DNA of 64,000 bases from Andrena cerasifolii (GCF_050908995.1 NC_135119.1:11470001-11534000), one strand, 5' to 3'; counted from the first letter of the stretch, positions 12,038-25,599 are shown. The notes: generated from the letters alone by a model not told the origin. A program made the numbers and translations.

Positions 12038-15000
12038 AAAGAAAGGCCAGCGGAAGGCACAGCCGTTCATCGATCGTTCCCTATGTTCGTAACGACATCT
12101 AATCGATACGAAACCATTTTGCAACGCCGCGACCGTCGTACGACGGCGACCGCGTTCCTTTCCGTCTTTTTCGCCCGCCCCAGCGGCCGGCTTTATTTAT
12201 CTGTGTCACGTGAAAAGATCAACGGCGCATCACGTGAATTGACTTTACTCATTGAGCTCGTTCACGCGATGCCGCGACAAGATCACGCGCGGGTAATTCA
12301 AAATTTCCCGCCGCCCCTTCCGTCGGCGCGGTAGGGTTCCCGATTAGTTCGTGCATAAACGCGGGAATTTCGAAAACTGTGCTTCACCTTTTGACGTATT
12401 TCTAGCATCGGCCTTATTAATACCGAGAAAGTGAGAGCAGTGCTTAGGTATATCTTTGACATCACAAACTTCTGCAAATCTCTAGATAATCAGAAAGTAT
12501 TTATAACACGAAAACTCAGTTCTGAGAGGTTTGAGAGGGGTATTTTGAGGAGCATTGGAAAGCAGCAGGTAATTTTTTTAATCAACATGTTTCCATAAAA
12601 TTGATTTCAACATTTTTATATTAAAATTTGTAGAACGCACTAGTGAAAACAAAGGCATTGGTCGGGCGTAATAGTGCACTCAGAATTGAGTACCGTGTTT
12701 CAGGGTTATTTTTAAACTGAACATAGCGCAGAATAATTATTCTAATTATGCGAGTGGATTGTCTGCAAGGAATAGGTCCGTTGACGTAGGCTGACGAAAA
12801 CGACCCGTAGATTTGTAATGTCAGCCGGTAGGGGCGGGAGAAAATCAATTCGTCGCGTGCCTGACCTTCACAGGATTTTATCCCCTTCTACTTAGTCCAT
12901 TTATAATTTTGCGCATTACGTTGCAGCTTTCTCCTCCTAACTTTTTAAAGAGTGCCCCAAGATAGCCGCCATTTGAAATAATACCCAAGCTGCTTATTCT
13001 GGGAAGTAACAGTGCAGAGAACACTTGTTCTAGTCTTTTCCCCATGGAATTTAATCGAATAAAAATTATACTTTTTCGCTTTTAAAAATAATCTCAAGGC
13101 CATCTGTTTTTAATCCCTAAATGGCGAAATGGTTCGCGTGTCGATAACAGTGGGTACAGGGTCTATTTTGACCCATACACATCGCAGAATAGGATTCTAT
13201 TTTAGATTTTGATTGTATAGTGATTTTAAAATTTTTACTTTCTTAAAGAAGCGGTACTAATAAGGAACGTACATAATATTTAATATTCGGTTAGATAAAG
13301 AAAAACTAAGTCAACAACTCCGTATAATATGTATAATTATAGTTTCAGAAATTGAAAGTTGAGCGATTACATTTTTCAGTAAGTCAGGCTATTCCACAAT
13401 GATACAAGTATTTCTGCTCAGATTATAAAAAATAATGATGACAAATTTGAACTGTTTCACTACTTTGCTATCGCAGTAAAATATCAATCTTCACTTATAA
13501 AATAATTTAATAAAACTACGTTCACCAACTCATATCCAAACTGCCATCTGCACCATGCAAATGATTTGTTCAAATATTCGCAGTTCCCAAATAACAATAA
13601 TAGCTTTTTATTGCACTAGAGTCATTAGCAGAAACAATAACAAGAGAATGTAAAGAAAACTACAAATACCTTAGTAGCAAAAAATATTGAATACACAAAC
13701 ATCAAATGTTATAAAGATATTCAATCTCTTTTTGATATTTAAATATACATACAATACTTATTCTAGATTAAGATGCAAATATTTTTTTCGAATATACAAG
13801 AAATATTCATTTTATATTATTACAAAATCACTGTGCAAATGCGAGAAGTGTGCTGTTATAAACCTGACTAAAAGTGGGCATATTTAATGAAAGAGCAGAA
13901 GAATTAAAATGCCGAATAGAATTTAGTTTTGCAGAGAATTCAAGTACGTGGTAATGAAATAGCGGTTGACGTACGATCTTGACGCAAACTATTTCCTTCG
14001 CAGGCAACGTTTCTTCCTTGGTTATCACCACGAAGGCAGTCGCATGTACATGTACACACTCGAATATAGGAGGTGAAGTCACGCTGCTCAGAAAATATGA
14101 TACAAGTAGCTCTTTATCTCGAGTAGAATCGCAACACCCACGATCAGTGTGATTACGCTTGGACGAAGGTTCCTTAAACGCTCCTAAATATCAGGCTTAT
14201 CTCTGGCTTCAGTAAGCGTAAGCTTTGTTGAAGATACACACCGCCTTTTGCGATGCCTGCTGTGGATTCAACAAGACTCCATTATCAATGGTATAATGAA
14301 AATATATTATACGGAGATAATGGGATGCGTTTATGGCTGTGTGGAAACACGCGTTTCGCAAGAGCGGACGTAACACGCAAATGAACTGTGAAACGCGAAA
14401 TCGAAAAAGTAGAATGTTTCTCCGTTGAAGCGTCGATTATAGGCACAAGAATAAGTTATCCTAAGGATCGATTAGTGGAATAAATGAGTCATGGTGCACG
14501 TGTCATTGGCTTGTTTGTAAAACTGACCAAGTTAATCATTCCATGGCAGCAATTACGTTTCAAGTTTTTTTATAATAATAGGTGGTAATTATTCGGAATA
14601 GGGGCGACCTCGCCGAATTCAATGACGTTGAAATACATATGCTGTCATTGTTAACATTCTCACGACGAGGAACTTTTTCATACAGGTACACATAACCACC
14701 GCGATGATATTCAGAAATACTTATAGACAGATAAACATAGTCCAGGTTATCAAATTTTCAACAGAGATAACATCGTGGTTTCTATTCTTAACGAAGAATG
14801 ATACACCACGAAACATTGAAGTCCCAAATGCATTGGCCGTTGAATTGAAATCGAACGATGTAGAGTGAAAACATTTCCAATAAAGAAATTTTTTAATGGT
14901 CGATAAGAAAAATTGAATTCAGTAAAATAAAAAGGGAAGATTAGGGGGAAAGAATGAATTTAGTAGGAAAAAAAGTAGCACAGTGCTAATATAAGGTGGC

Positions 15001-15912
15001 TCGTACTATGGATTCATGGATTGATTCTACATGAAAAAATACTTAAGTAGAAAGTACAGAATAAGATATTTTCACGCGAGGCTTTGTTTACGAAAAAAAT
15101 TGGTTTTGAAAAATTGTCTAGCACAGGTGCATCTGACTAACACGAAGTTCAAGTAACTTCATTACTTGAACTATTCAAGTAAGAAAACAACTCTGTCAGC
15201 GCTACGAAACCTACGTCGGTCAGTGTCTGCCACTTACGCGGGAAACGCCTATGGGCGTTCAGCGAGCATGCTTAACAAATACTACTGTAGTATTTCCGCA
15301 CGCGGTGTATGCTTGGCACTGAAAGAGGTAAATATTTACACCTGTTGAAAAGCTACGCTCCTTGTAGATTTTGTACCATAGTTTACTTCACCCTTTCCCT
15401 TCCTTTGAGGAAAACAGAAATGACTGACAAACAAAACTAATTATTCCAATAACACAAGCACAAAACAAAGCACCTAGTTGCAAAAATAGCAGGAGATCGG
15501 TATTAAGTCCACACTTTTTTTGTGTCGGTCACACAGAGGTCAGGGATGTTGCTTTATGTAAAAAGCAGGTCTTGCATCATGGATCGAAATAAAGTGCACA
15601 AATAGACCGTGCGTGTATTCGCAACTCTGCGCCGTGTATACGAGCACGTTTATTCGTGTACACAAGCGGAGCAGAGCATGATGTCTGGTCGAATAGGTCG
15701 CAACAGTGTTGAGATGGGAATGCGGCTGGCACTGTTCCTGAGAGTAGTCGAGTTTGTAGCTGACCACCGGAACTATCGTCGACCTTGCAATCCGTTAACA
15801 ACGTATTACAAAGACACATTGCCATTCAGTGGCGGAAATTACAAGCAGAGCCCGAGCCTAGCTCTTCTGCCGCTCTGGGCAAAAATGATTTTCGCCGCCC
15901 TTTGTTCACTTG
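12038..15912. other. Intergenic, no gene recognised
   Basis: A CpG-rich patch at about 12050-12350 stands out against otherwise AT-rich DNA and could be regulatory, but no initiator, splice site or domain supports a gene. Open frames up to 126 codons (for example 15609-15989 on plus) lack recognisable motifs. Confidence 0.45.
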
Positions 15913-16086
15913 TTTTTTATAAAACAGCAGGCTTTTGTTATTCAACGAATGCCTTCACGAAGTTCCACTCACTGTCACAAATTCTATAATTCTATAAAGA
16001 ATTATTTTAAAATACAATTTGTGACAGTGAGTGGAACTTTCTGTAGGCATTTTCTGAATAACAAAAGCCTCCTGTTTTATAAAAAA
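15913..16086. repeat. Inverted repeat (arms about 70 bp)
   Basis: The sequence TTTTATAAAACAGCAGGC through GTGACAG-type text (15913-15983) recurs as a near-perfect reverse complement at 16018-16086, with a loop of about 35 bp. A hairpin of this size suggests a foldback or MITE remnant. The outer limits are not flanked by an obvious duplication. Confidence 0.7.
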
Positions 16087-16157
16087 TTTAATATTCACGA
16101 ATACATCTATTACTGTTTTCAGGATACACAGGAAAGTGGAAAATCACACATTAACCT

Positions 16158-16398
16158 TTAAGGGGTTATACCCAGTCAGGCGGCAGAAAAGAGGCGAATG
16201 TTTGTGAATTTTTTTTGGAAAAGCGGAAGCATATATTTATACAGAATTTTTTGCGCTTAAAGAAGCAACAATTAAAGAACATTTGGTGATTTTTTCGTAG
16301 AAAAATATTCACGTTTATAATACAGTAACACCCGACATCCAAAAAGCCTTTTTAAAAGTTTGGTTTTGCGGTGAGCACTGCCATTCGGAACCAGATTA
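16158..16398. repeat. Interspersed repeat, copy 1 (TTAAGGGGTTAYACSCAGTCAGG family)
   Basis: It starts TTTAAGGGGTTATACCCAG and ends near GCGGTGAGCACTGCCATTCG. A diverged copy with the same start, middle and end order is at 24947-25172. It is AT-rich, non-coding and of unidentified class. Confidence 0.5.
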
Positions 16399-19300
16399 TC
16401 TAAAATCAAAAACCAAAACAGATTTCGTTAGTACATTAATGTATCCTCTGATTAACTTAAGGAATTTCCGAAATATTAATTTAAAACAAAGTGGCGATTA
16501 TTTAAAGTCGAAATCCTGATTTTTTCGTGCAAAAGTCACACGCGAACGACTCTAATAAATCGCAGCAAAAGTGACGATGGGAATAAGGGATCGTCACTCT
16601 GTACGAATGATTGATCGGTGCTTTTTTCGCTGGAGTAGCAATCTATCGCGGGGCAGGTCTGCCTAATAGGGTCTAATAGTTCAGGGAATACGTATAGGAA
16701 TGGATCTCCGCGCGAACGCTGACCCGGGGCCATCCTTATCCCCGAGACGAACACAGCAGCATTCCCCTGGCACAGAGGGGTGCGCGATATGCCAGACAAG
16801 CGGTCAGAATAGAGCGTATAACGTTGTTGTTGTTGTTTTCATCCGGCTGGCGATCGTATGAATCGTCGGTTGGGGGAATGTATCGGGTGTAGACTGCTGC
16901 CTGGATGATTCACGGACCGGATGAAAAAGTACCGTGCCACGCGTTCACCCGAGTTCCCTGGAAATTTGCGCGTCGCGAGCAATGAAGTCCCTCCTACGTG
17001 CTACTTTTAAACGCGCCATTCTGCGAGCGTATACACCTGATGCTCTTCAGGCTCGTTCGACTGTGCTTTTACAAAGTACATATAGGAGCGTAACGATGAC
17101 GTTGGATGCTGCTAGAAATACGCTTAACGCTAATTCCATCGGGACAGGTTATTCGCCTCGTTCGCGCAGGCACAGCTTCGGAAACAGTGGTCGTTTCTTG
17201 CGTAAAATCGTCCATCGTACAGGGCTGTTGCGTCACCTTTTGAATATACAGCAGCCCGCGTTCAAAATTCTCTCCGCCATTCTTGCTCAAGCATCGGCGT
17301 ATGTAAAACACGGTGTACGCATGTAAATGGAACACGTTTATCGGCAATCTAGAAGAAGTTTCTGTTTATTACTGTGGAATATAAATGTTTGCGAGCAACA
17401 AAAGCAAAACGTTTGTAAATATACGCGTATATGTATGTGTATGGGAAATGGGACCTCGCAGTAGCGTCTCATTTGAATTTTTGACAGAAATTTAAACGCC
17501 AATTGCAAAAAATTAATTTATTAGTTTACTTATTTCTCTGAATATATCGACTCATTTCCTTCACGGTGAATGCTAGGGTGGATGTCCCATTTACTGACAG
17601 GGTCCCTATTACTGCCACTTTGTTTATTTCACTTAAAAAAAAGTAACGTATAAAGAATAGACGTATAAAAAATGTACTATAATAATAGGAAGAACAGTCC
17701 CAATTTTATGATAAATTCTTTTTTACACTATTCTTTGTACGTTGCGTTAACCTATTTTGGCTCTTTGTTAGTTAATAACGGGTTCTGTTTTTGATGGTAC
17801 ACCATGTATGTATGATGATAGAATACACAAAATGAATGATATCTTGAGAATATAGCTAAACGTGTTATACCAAGAATTTTTATTTATTTTAATTAAGAAG
17901 CTATTTTGAGCGTAATTAATTGTAATCTGTGGTGAATCGCTATTGAGCGCCAGGAGAGACTCCAAGGGTTCCACGTCCTAATTGAAATTTCGAATTTTCT
18001 CCTGTACATAAATGACGCCAGATGATAACGGTCGCAATAATTGAGCAGACGAATTTATTTAGCGAAGAAGTCACGTCCACATCATAAAGCCAGTCACCTT
18101 TTGAAATCCTAAACAGAACCAACACTTTAATTAAAAAGAGCCGTTTGAATTACATAAAATCACTATTTATTTAAGATATTAGGCAGAACCAATTAGAAAA
18201 TGGGATTTTTAATTTCTATAAAACCATAAATGTGTAGAGGCATACATGCAATTCAAATATATTTTTTCCCCATTTACTCGCGTATATAATAGAACGAATT
18301 GTGTAATTACGCGGTTCGTGCATTCAGTAATTAATTATTACGTTTCTTTTTAACGAGTAACGACTTTTCTAGTTAAGGATGCGTATCTATGCTAGGCTAA
18401 GTAAAAGTATATAAGCGTAATTTACGCTTTTATATACACATTAACGTATCGTATAATTCACATTGCTTAAGAATAATTAGAGACATTTACAAACGATGCG
18501 TTCCAAACATTAGGTACTTGGCTTAAACCAACAATTTTTGCTTAAAATAATAACATTATTAACAGGAAACAAACATAGTGTTTTATGGTTCGGCTTGGTG
18601 ATTTAACATTAATTAAATCACAATTTAACTTTGTAATAAATTAAATCACAATGTGTACCGTGTGCTACATGGTACATCTGCAAATTACGTGGGTTGCAAA
18701 TGGAAGGAGTAATCAATAGCTATTAAATTAATTCCGCTCTATCCACGTACGTGTATCATTGGATATCGTTTGGTAACCTTGTTATATTCATCCGCACAAT
18801 CTGTTTGCAGGTATTAAGTAAATTATCCACAATACTAACTGTTGGTAATTGATCACATGTTATAAAATGTTCGATAAATTTGTGGTTGTATCTTTTTATA
18901 AATTTGTTTATCGAAGTAATCTTTAATATCAACGTTCAGCAATCAGGAAATGAAATCAAGCGTGTCGTAGGAGATGCTGATAAATTTCTTACGCGTGTTA
19001 TACTTACGATAGATCTATCGAATTAAAATTGGGATTTGTTAAATTCGAGCGACAGGTATTACGAGACTTTTTGAAGGTGTCAATATAGACAGTATGTGTA
19101 GAGTATAAAAAATATAGTTGTAATGATTTTTTAACTATTTTATTCAGCTTCGATCCTCTGTTTCTGTTTGTATGTTGAATTATTTTTTAATTTTTAGTGC
19201 ATTTTTTAGTTTTAAGTTTTATTAGTGTTTTTTTTAAATAAAATCGTTTAACATAATTTTTTTATATACTTATTTTTATCACACATTAATCTCCGTATAT

Positions 19301-19668
19301 GGATCGCCGAGAAAAAAAACATGCAGGCAAAATTCGTCTTGATCTTGCAGATAACAACTGAAGTAGAAAAACTGGATTTATGTTTTTCATTTATCTACCA
19401 AAATTCACACCACGATATTTTGATCGTTGTATGAGTTTTTCAATATAATGGGATACTTCTTTTTTGTAACAAGTAATCTGTAAAAATCTCCATTAATATA
19501 AAACAAAGACACAAGTGATACTGAAATATTTACTCAATTTCTGGTGTCAACCGATTTTTAGCTATCACAGAAAGAATCAAGGCCCGCGTTATGTTAGCAA
19601 GTAGCCAGGCGAACTTTTCCTTTTACAGGCCTTTATTATTCTAAAGCTTACAACTATTAAATACTAAA
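16399..19668. other. Intergenic, no gene recognised
   Basis: A CpG-richer block at 16530-17340 has open frames on both strands, the longest 130 codons at 16934-17326 (+), with no domain I recognise. DNA from 17400 is strongly AT-rich. Near 17570 the text AGGGTGGATGTCCCATTTAC resembles the end of the element at 25164, probably a repeat remnant. Confidence 0.4.
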
Positions 19669-19888
19669 TCTTAATATATAAAGCAGAAAGTTTATATGTT
19701 TGTGTTTGTCTGCTGTTGCCTTGAACACTTTCGATCGGTAAACTCTGGGGTCACGAAATGTGCTTCAGCTCTTTATGCCTGGCCAATCTAGATGAATGTG
19801 ACTATTTTCACAAAAAAAAACAAAAAAAACAAAAGAAAAGATAATATCAGAATCTAAATTCCAGGCGAAGTCGGCTAGAAAAGCTAGT
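19669..19888 (+). mobile_element. Helitron-like fragment
   Basis: The left text TCTTAATATATAAAGCAGAA followed by TTTGT repeats is characteristic of short insect Helitron derivatives. The right end contains GGCGAAGTCGGCTAG, then AAAAG and CTAGT. This places a small hairpin directly before a CTAGT terminus, as Helitrons have (CTRRT). No Rep/helicase frame is present, and Helitrons leave no duplication, so the edges rest on motif recognition only. Confidence 0.5.
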
Positions 19889-22104
19889 TTAATATAATAG
19901 ATTATGTAGTACTCTGCTTTCGTGGGAGGTTAGACAATAGACATGCACATGTCGATCGGTGGAGACGCGAAGCGCACATCAAGCGTAGAAAAGCCCCATG
20001 CGCGTGTAATTCGTGGACGTGAATGTACACAACCCAACCGTTATATTGTTTATCATTATCGTGCTGATATCGCTGCGTAAAACTGTCTTATAAATAAGAT
20101 AGAAGTCAAAGGAAAAAGGGGGCTTGACATTTTTTCTAAAACTGATTTCTGTTAAAGTCGTTTGAATCAAGCTTCGTTACGATGCACATTCTCGTTATCA
20201 GCGCCGTGGAAGCAAAAATAAACATTACGGAAGATTTCGACTTTTATCGGATTATTGCGTAAGATCCTGATAAGGAAAATAAGAAGTCACAGCGCGTTTG
20301 CCTTTCGCGTTATCGACGTCATTCCATTGATCAACCCGAATGCCAATTGCTTCCTAGCATGCTATTAAATTCCCCCCACTTCCCTTTACGTAGTATTCTA
20401 CAGAGAATACTATTCTAAAGAGAGTACAACGGAAGCTACACTCATATAGTTTATAGAAAAAAAATGAAATTTGTTTTTAGACCTGCTGTTCCATAGTTAT
20501 ATATTCGACCAGCTCGCGTTGGGAGTCTAGAAGATTAATTAATATATTAAAATTTATACATGTTTTTCTATTTATTTATTTTTATATAGTCTCTTAAGAC
20601 AGCGTACTAAAAGTAGGTACTACAAATTTTCTATGCAAACTGCAAATTATACCTAAAAAAAATCTTAAAAATGGCTTACTTTTCCGGCTGTCACAGTGGT
20701 GTTTCCCCTTAAATCAGTTGGTTTTTTTCAGTATACTTAAAATTTCTACTTGCTTGTGTTCTGGTAGAAGCTGTTGTAAATTCTCGAGGGAGATGTCCTT
20801 TCCACGAATCTAACAATAATAAATTTTTCTTTTCAGTGTTTCGTTCAATTTCTTGAAACTAGTTTCCAAAATGTCGAGCTACAACTTTCCCCGATTTTGA
20901 AGCTGCAGCGTAAGCGTTAGCGGGTCTAAAGACAGTTTGCTCTACACGTGGCCCAGATCATCCACTAGGTTCCTTTAACAGTTAACACGACTTAAGGGGA
21001 CGGAGTTATAGATATATTACAATAGGCATGATGGTATAACTATGAGTCATTGAGGATAAAGACTGAAGTGGTCACGATCGTTTTCGTCCTCGCAGCAGAC
21101 AACGTCCGCCCAGAATGCATCTTGAAATTAAAGGCTCCCCCAAACCAACAGCTTTTTATACGCGGTGGCTTTTGGGCAGTGACGCGACAAACGTTCATCA
21201 TTACACATCACTGCGCTTGTGCGACGCAGTAGCCAATAGAAAGAAGGCGTATGTTACCTCGTCGCCCCTCCCGCAAGGATATCACCCCCCGCAACTATTC
21301 CTCCGTCCCTATATTCCTATGTGCATGGTCGCACTTTTTCCAACAAATTTACGCCCTCTGGCGATCTGTTCCAAATTTCCCAACTACATTTTGCATTTTG
21401 CATTTTTGTTTTTCCTGTGTTTGTACACAGGATGGCGTTTCAAGCATTTTTGCTTATATTGCCCAACGAACTATAGTCCCATTTTTTTTCTCTCTCTCCT
21501 TCGGGTCCCAGCAGCAGCAGCGCACCGGGAGAAAGGTGGTCACCCATCTTTCCCCAGTACACCACCCCGTGATGCTTAAACTTCGGTGATCTAACGAGAA
21601 CCGGTGTTTTCCATCACGGCTACGGCCGCTGGTAATTTCCCAACTATTTTTTGGTTCTTGAAAACCATCAGAGCAGCGTATTACAAATAGAATATAAACC
21701 TTCGAACGAGATAGTTTTATCGGTAAGAAATATGAGATGAAGTGGCGGAATTCTTAAGCTCAAGGAAAGTGACGGCTCGAAATAATCGCGCATACGTGGC
21801 GGCGGCCATGAAAGTGTTAATTGTCAATTAAACGAGCCGCGCGCGTCGCAGGCGCGATAATTCTATCGATCGAAATACTGTTGCCGTGTTGTTAAACACG
21901 TTTCAATTTACACGCGGATCGGATCGCGGCGGCCCGCCTGTCTTCTTACCCGCCGTAGTTGTTAGAGCCCATTTAATTCGCCGAAGAGGGGTCGTATTAA
22001 TTTCACAGTCTGTTTCCAGCCGTTTGCGCAACAATGAGTCGCCTATTTGGCCTAATTAGTAAACGAAAAACACGCAAGGCCAGCGTGGCGTGACCAGCTT
22101 TGAC
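19889..22104. other. Intergenic, no gene recognised
   Basis: A stretch at 21050-21590 is open on two plus-strand frames (up to 154 codons), but the frames overlap each other and lack domains. DNA around 21760-22000 is CpG-rich. No RNA gene or bounded repeat was recognised. Confidence 0.4.
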
Positions 22105-22535
22105 TCGCAAGGGAACACCCCAACCCGAAAATTCTGATTTTAATGAAACTTTGTGCGAATGTAGAGCACATTGGGATACCCAGGGAGAAATTTCTTTTCT
22201 GCGGAAATTCACTTCGAAAGTGGTCAACTCACCCCTTAAACTTATCGCGTCCTTCCCTTTTTTTTTTAAATATAATTGTATTTTTCTTTTGCTAGTGTGA
22301 TAGAGTATAAAAAACTGAACAACTCTTACGCTCAAAGTTTTGCTCTATCTCGCATCGTTACAAAGTTATATTAAAGAACCGGAGAAACCCAGTAACTTTA
22401 AGGGCTGATTTCACCCCTTCGGAGTGAATTTCCGGAGAGAAAGAATTTCTGCTTGCATACACTCCAATATGCTCCACATCCGCACGAAGTTTCATTAAAA
22501 TCAGAATGTTCGGGTTTGGGAATGTTTCCTTGTAA
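22105..22535. repeat. Foldback repeat with arms of about 130 bp
   Basis: The left arm (22105-22240) contains ATTCTGATTTTAATGAAACT and ends with CACCCCTTA. The right arm (22395-22535) is its diverged reverse complement with AGTTTCATTAAAATCAGAAT. Two minus-strand frames partly repeat each other because of this inversion. The GGGGTGAAAT/ATTTCACCCC text also occurs inside the foldback at 38910-39726, so the two may be distantly related. Confidence 0.7.
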
Positions 22536-22559
22536 GCGAACTGTGCTGCTTGCTGCTTC

Positions 22560-22800
22560 CTCCCATCTACCTCGTTCCACCTTGGCACGTCCCGCCACGG
22601 CGGCGGTCGCGCGCGATTTCGTTTTCTTTCCGTGCGCCGCTTCTTTCGCCGGCCGTTGCTCGCTCCGAGCGCGGCTCAACTTCGACGGGCCGTGTGTACT
22701 TCAAAGCGATATGAAAGGCAGAGAACCACTGCAGGCAGACAGTCAGTCGCTAGGTGCGTTACTATTCTCGGTCGGCGGCATTCCGATAAGCTGTGTGCCA
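22560..22800 (+). promoter_or_regulatory. CpG-rich, promoter-like block
   Basis: This is a local GC- and CpG-rich island next to AT-rich DNA. It contains one arthropod initiator-like TCAGTC (near 22743), followed by a potential donor-like AGGTGCGT. It could be a transcription start for the plus-strand gene whose last exons lie at 28169-29271, but nothing in the sequence connects them. Confidence 0.2.
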
Positions 22801-23838
22801 AATCTTGGCCCAACGCTGGACGAACGACAGCGTTTCGTTCGAATCCGACGATGAGATTCTCCGTCTTCCTCTGATTCAGACGTTTTCGCGCCTCGCCTTC
22901 TTTGTCTTCTTATTCTTCTCGAGTACGACGCGTCGCTGGTGTAAGGCTTTCTCGCGCGTGACGCTTCGGCGGCTCACGACTGGTAGCTGTCGGACAGAGA
23001 GACATATGTATATTCGCCTGGTAGAGATAACACTAGCTTGGAGAAAGATAGGTGGAGGTTAGAAATGTAGGAGTTTAAAATATCATTCGCGAGTCACAAC
23101 AATGTCCCGCGTGATAAGGCCAGGCCATTATGCTCCGTGACAACGCTTCTATGAAGGTGTGGTCCTGGATTTTGTGGTTGAGTAGTGTCATATGTCCTAT
23201 GGGTACAAATGAGAGCAATGTTATTAATATAGGTTTAAAAAAAGCATTTATTAAAAAGATAGGTGAAAAGTATAATCTGTTAAGGAAATAATGATGTAGG
23301 TATTTGTTTTCAAGGGCGCTCCTGTTCTTTGGCGTATTTATATGCTAGTTTTAATTTTTTAATGGAGTTATACATTGATTTTATCTTTTTAAAATTCTTT
23401 CTGTACATACCCTTCACACGCCCTTACTTAACTCTTCAAGCCTGTAATTATTTACGTGACCTGGAGCTAACGCTATGGTGGTAATTAAATTATTGCTCGG
23501 AGTGTTTTAGTACTGCCTTAAAAATAATTGTTAGCTAAGAAAATTTATAAGAGAAATAAATCGAATTTTCAGGATAATTAACCGAGGGTTTTCGTTGATT
23601 TTACTTTTACTTTTTGAAACAAAATGAATTGATTTTACTTTTTGAAAACGTTATAATTCACATCAATACGTTATGAGCAAAGATCAAAAATGTTATTTTA
23701 AACAATTTTGGAAAAAAGTCATTCAGTAAAAATAGAATTTTATTTAAATAGAAGCTACATAGTTTATTATTAAACCTCAAAGAAATTGTTAAAAAAAAAA
23801 TAGATCATTATTAATTTTGATTTCTAATTACGACTAGC
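22801..23838. other. Intergenic, no gene recognised
   Basis: CpG-rich DNA to about 23050 gives way to AT-rich DNA. Short open frames in the first part have no domain. Nothing further is supported. Confidence 0.4.
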
Positions 23839-24400
23839 CATTATGAATGATTAAATTTTTTTTGCCACCAGTAACCATTATCGATGACGGAATTGACCGG
23901 AATTGTTTTTAGTTACTGATAACCATTATCGGCAGCAAAAAATTTCTTGGTTACCGCTAACCAATATCGACGGGGAAAAATTTTCTGGTTACATTCGATC
24001 ATTGTCAATTGTAATTAAGATTACTGATAATTATATTCATTGACAACATGAAAAAATTTAACTATAAAACTTATATATTTCATTAAGCAAAAAACAGTAA
24101 ATTGTACTACACTATCTTTTATCCTATTCTTTGTTTCACATACAATTTTAATTCCGTTTATTTTTGCTTAATAAAACATGTAAGCTTTATAATTAATTTT
24201 TTTTCTCACGTTGCCAGGTTTATTTAATTATCAGTAATGTTAATTCCAATTGACAATGATCGAATGTAACCAGAAAATAAATTTGCCGTCGATAGTGGTT
24301 AGCGGTAATCAAAATAAAACTCGGATCATCGATAATGCTTACTGGTTACTATTAACCAAAATTAACTTTCCGCCATCGATTTTAAATAATCCTTATGATT
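23839..24400. mobile_element. Foldback element with repeated GGTTACCGCTAACCA-type motifs
   Basis: The two halves are inverted copies: ATTCGATCATTGTCAATTG in the left arm is mirrored by CAATTGACAATGATCGAAT in the right arm, and the outer parts also match with mismatches. Each arm carries two or three copies of a unit resembling TGGTTACCGCTAACCAATAT, itself partly palindromic. The centre is AT-rich without a transposase frame. The organisation resembles a hAT-like or foldback element with subterminal binding sites. Confidence 0.7.
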
Positions 24401-24946
24401 TTAAACAGCCAAAAAATGAATAAAGGTGTATACAAAGCGTCAGTACTGTATCTTTTCTCATCGCCTAGAAAAAAAATAGTAAAATCAGCAGAAAAATCAC
24501 ACCGTCTAAACCCGAATACCCCCATAAAAGCCAACGTTATCTTTGTTTCTTTCCGTCCCCTACTCTCGATCTCCGAAAGTCATAAAACTCGACTGAAGCG
24601 TGAAATCGGAGGTGTGAAATTCGCACGCCTACCTCCCCGAATAAAAGATCTCCGGACCTAGAGATTATCAACTTAACCGGGAACAACTGTGTATAGGTAA
24701 GATCGTTTAGTAGCGGACGTAAGTACAAGCACGCGTACGGCGTATCGGCTTGACGGGTTAATACGCTGTAACATCGTTAACCAGCGCATATTTCTTCGAG
24801 AATAATATTCTAATATTCTACTTGCAAGGTTTAAGCTTCACTCCACAATCTGACCTCATTTGTTTTGTACATATTGTCGAAGTTCAGACTCCTGTTAACA
24901 AGACTCTCGTGACTTGTACGCACTTACTACCTGATTAGATGCTTTT

Positions 24947-25172
24947 ATTTAAGCGGTTACACGCAGTCAGGAGGTAAACAAAGAACGATTCTTTGGAAAT
25001 TTATTTTTATGCAAAGCGTTTTTGTATTCAGATGAGGGACACTTTAACAGGTTATTATATTAAGTTTTGGTATAAAAGTGTTTAGTTATTGCAAAATTAC
25101 AACTGATTTCCCGGAAGCTGTTTTTAGAAATACGCTTTGCGGTGACCAACATTATTCGGAACTGGGTTAAGG
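24947..25172. repeat. Interspersed repeat, copy 2 (TTAAGSGGTTAYACSCAGTCAGG family)
   Basis: This is a diverged copy of 16158-16398. It starts TTTAAGCGGTTACACGCAGT and ends near TTTGCGGTGACCAACATTAT. Its tail abuts the inverted-repeat element at 25164, which may have inserted into it. Confidence 0.5.
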
Positions 25173-25599
25173 TGAATGTCCCAATTTCCGCTCATTTAAG
25201 AGGTTACTTGTCAGAAAGAAGGTGTAAAAAATTTGTTTCTGATCAAAATTTGCAGAGTGATTGATTAATTCTTTGATAATAAATCAACCAGTCGAAAACT
25301 ATTTAAGAAAGATATTTTCAGATATTTAACTACTAGTAATTTGTAATTATATATAATGTTTTAAATGTGCGTATTTCTGCTCACGAAAAATAGCGATGTA
25401 CGTATTTCTACTCACCATTTGTACCAATTTCTGCTCACATAATACGTTGCCTTTTCAGGTTAAAATAAGTTACATCTTTTATGGAGATGTTTCATAACAC
25501 AACAGTAAAGCATAAAATAATGATAAACAAAAAATAAAATGCCTTCTATAAAATTTTGGTGAGTAGAAATGCGGACACGACGGTGATTCACTTGACCCT
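25164..25599. mobile_element. Element with inverted ends and TTTCTGCTCAC motif array
   Basis: The left end GGGTTAAGGTGAATGTCCC is loosely matched by the reverse complement of the right end, which reads GATTCACTTGACCCTA. The motif TTTCYGCTCAC appears at 25184, 25372, 25402 and 25427 in one orientation and at 25558 in the opposite one. No coding frame. Related text AGGGTGGATGTCCC near 17573 may be a fragment of the same family. Confidence 0.55.

Noticed and set aside
21115..21579. Plus-strand open frame of 154 codons
   Set aside because: Overlaps another open frame of 112 codons, and no family features are visible.
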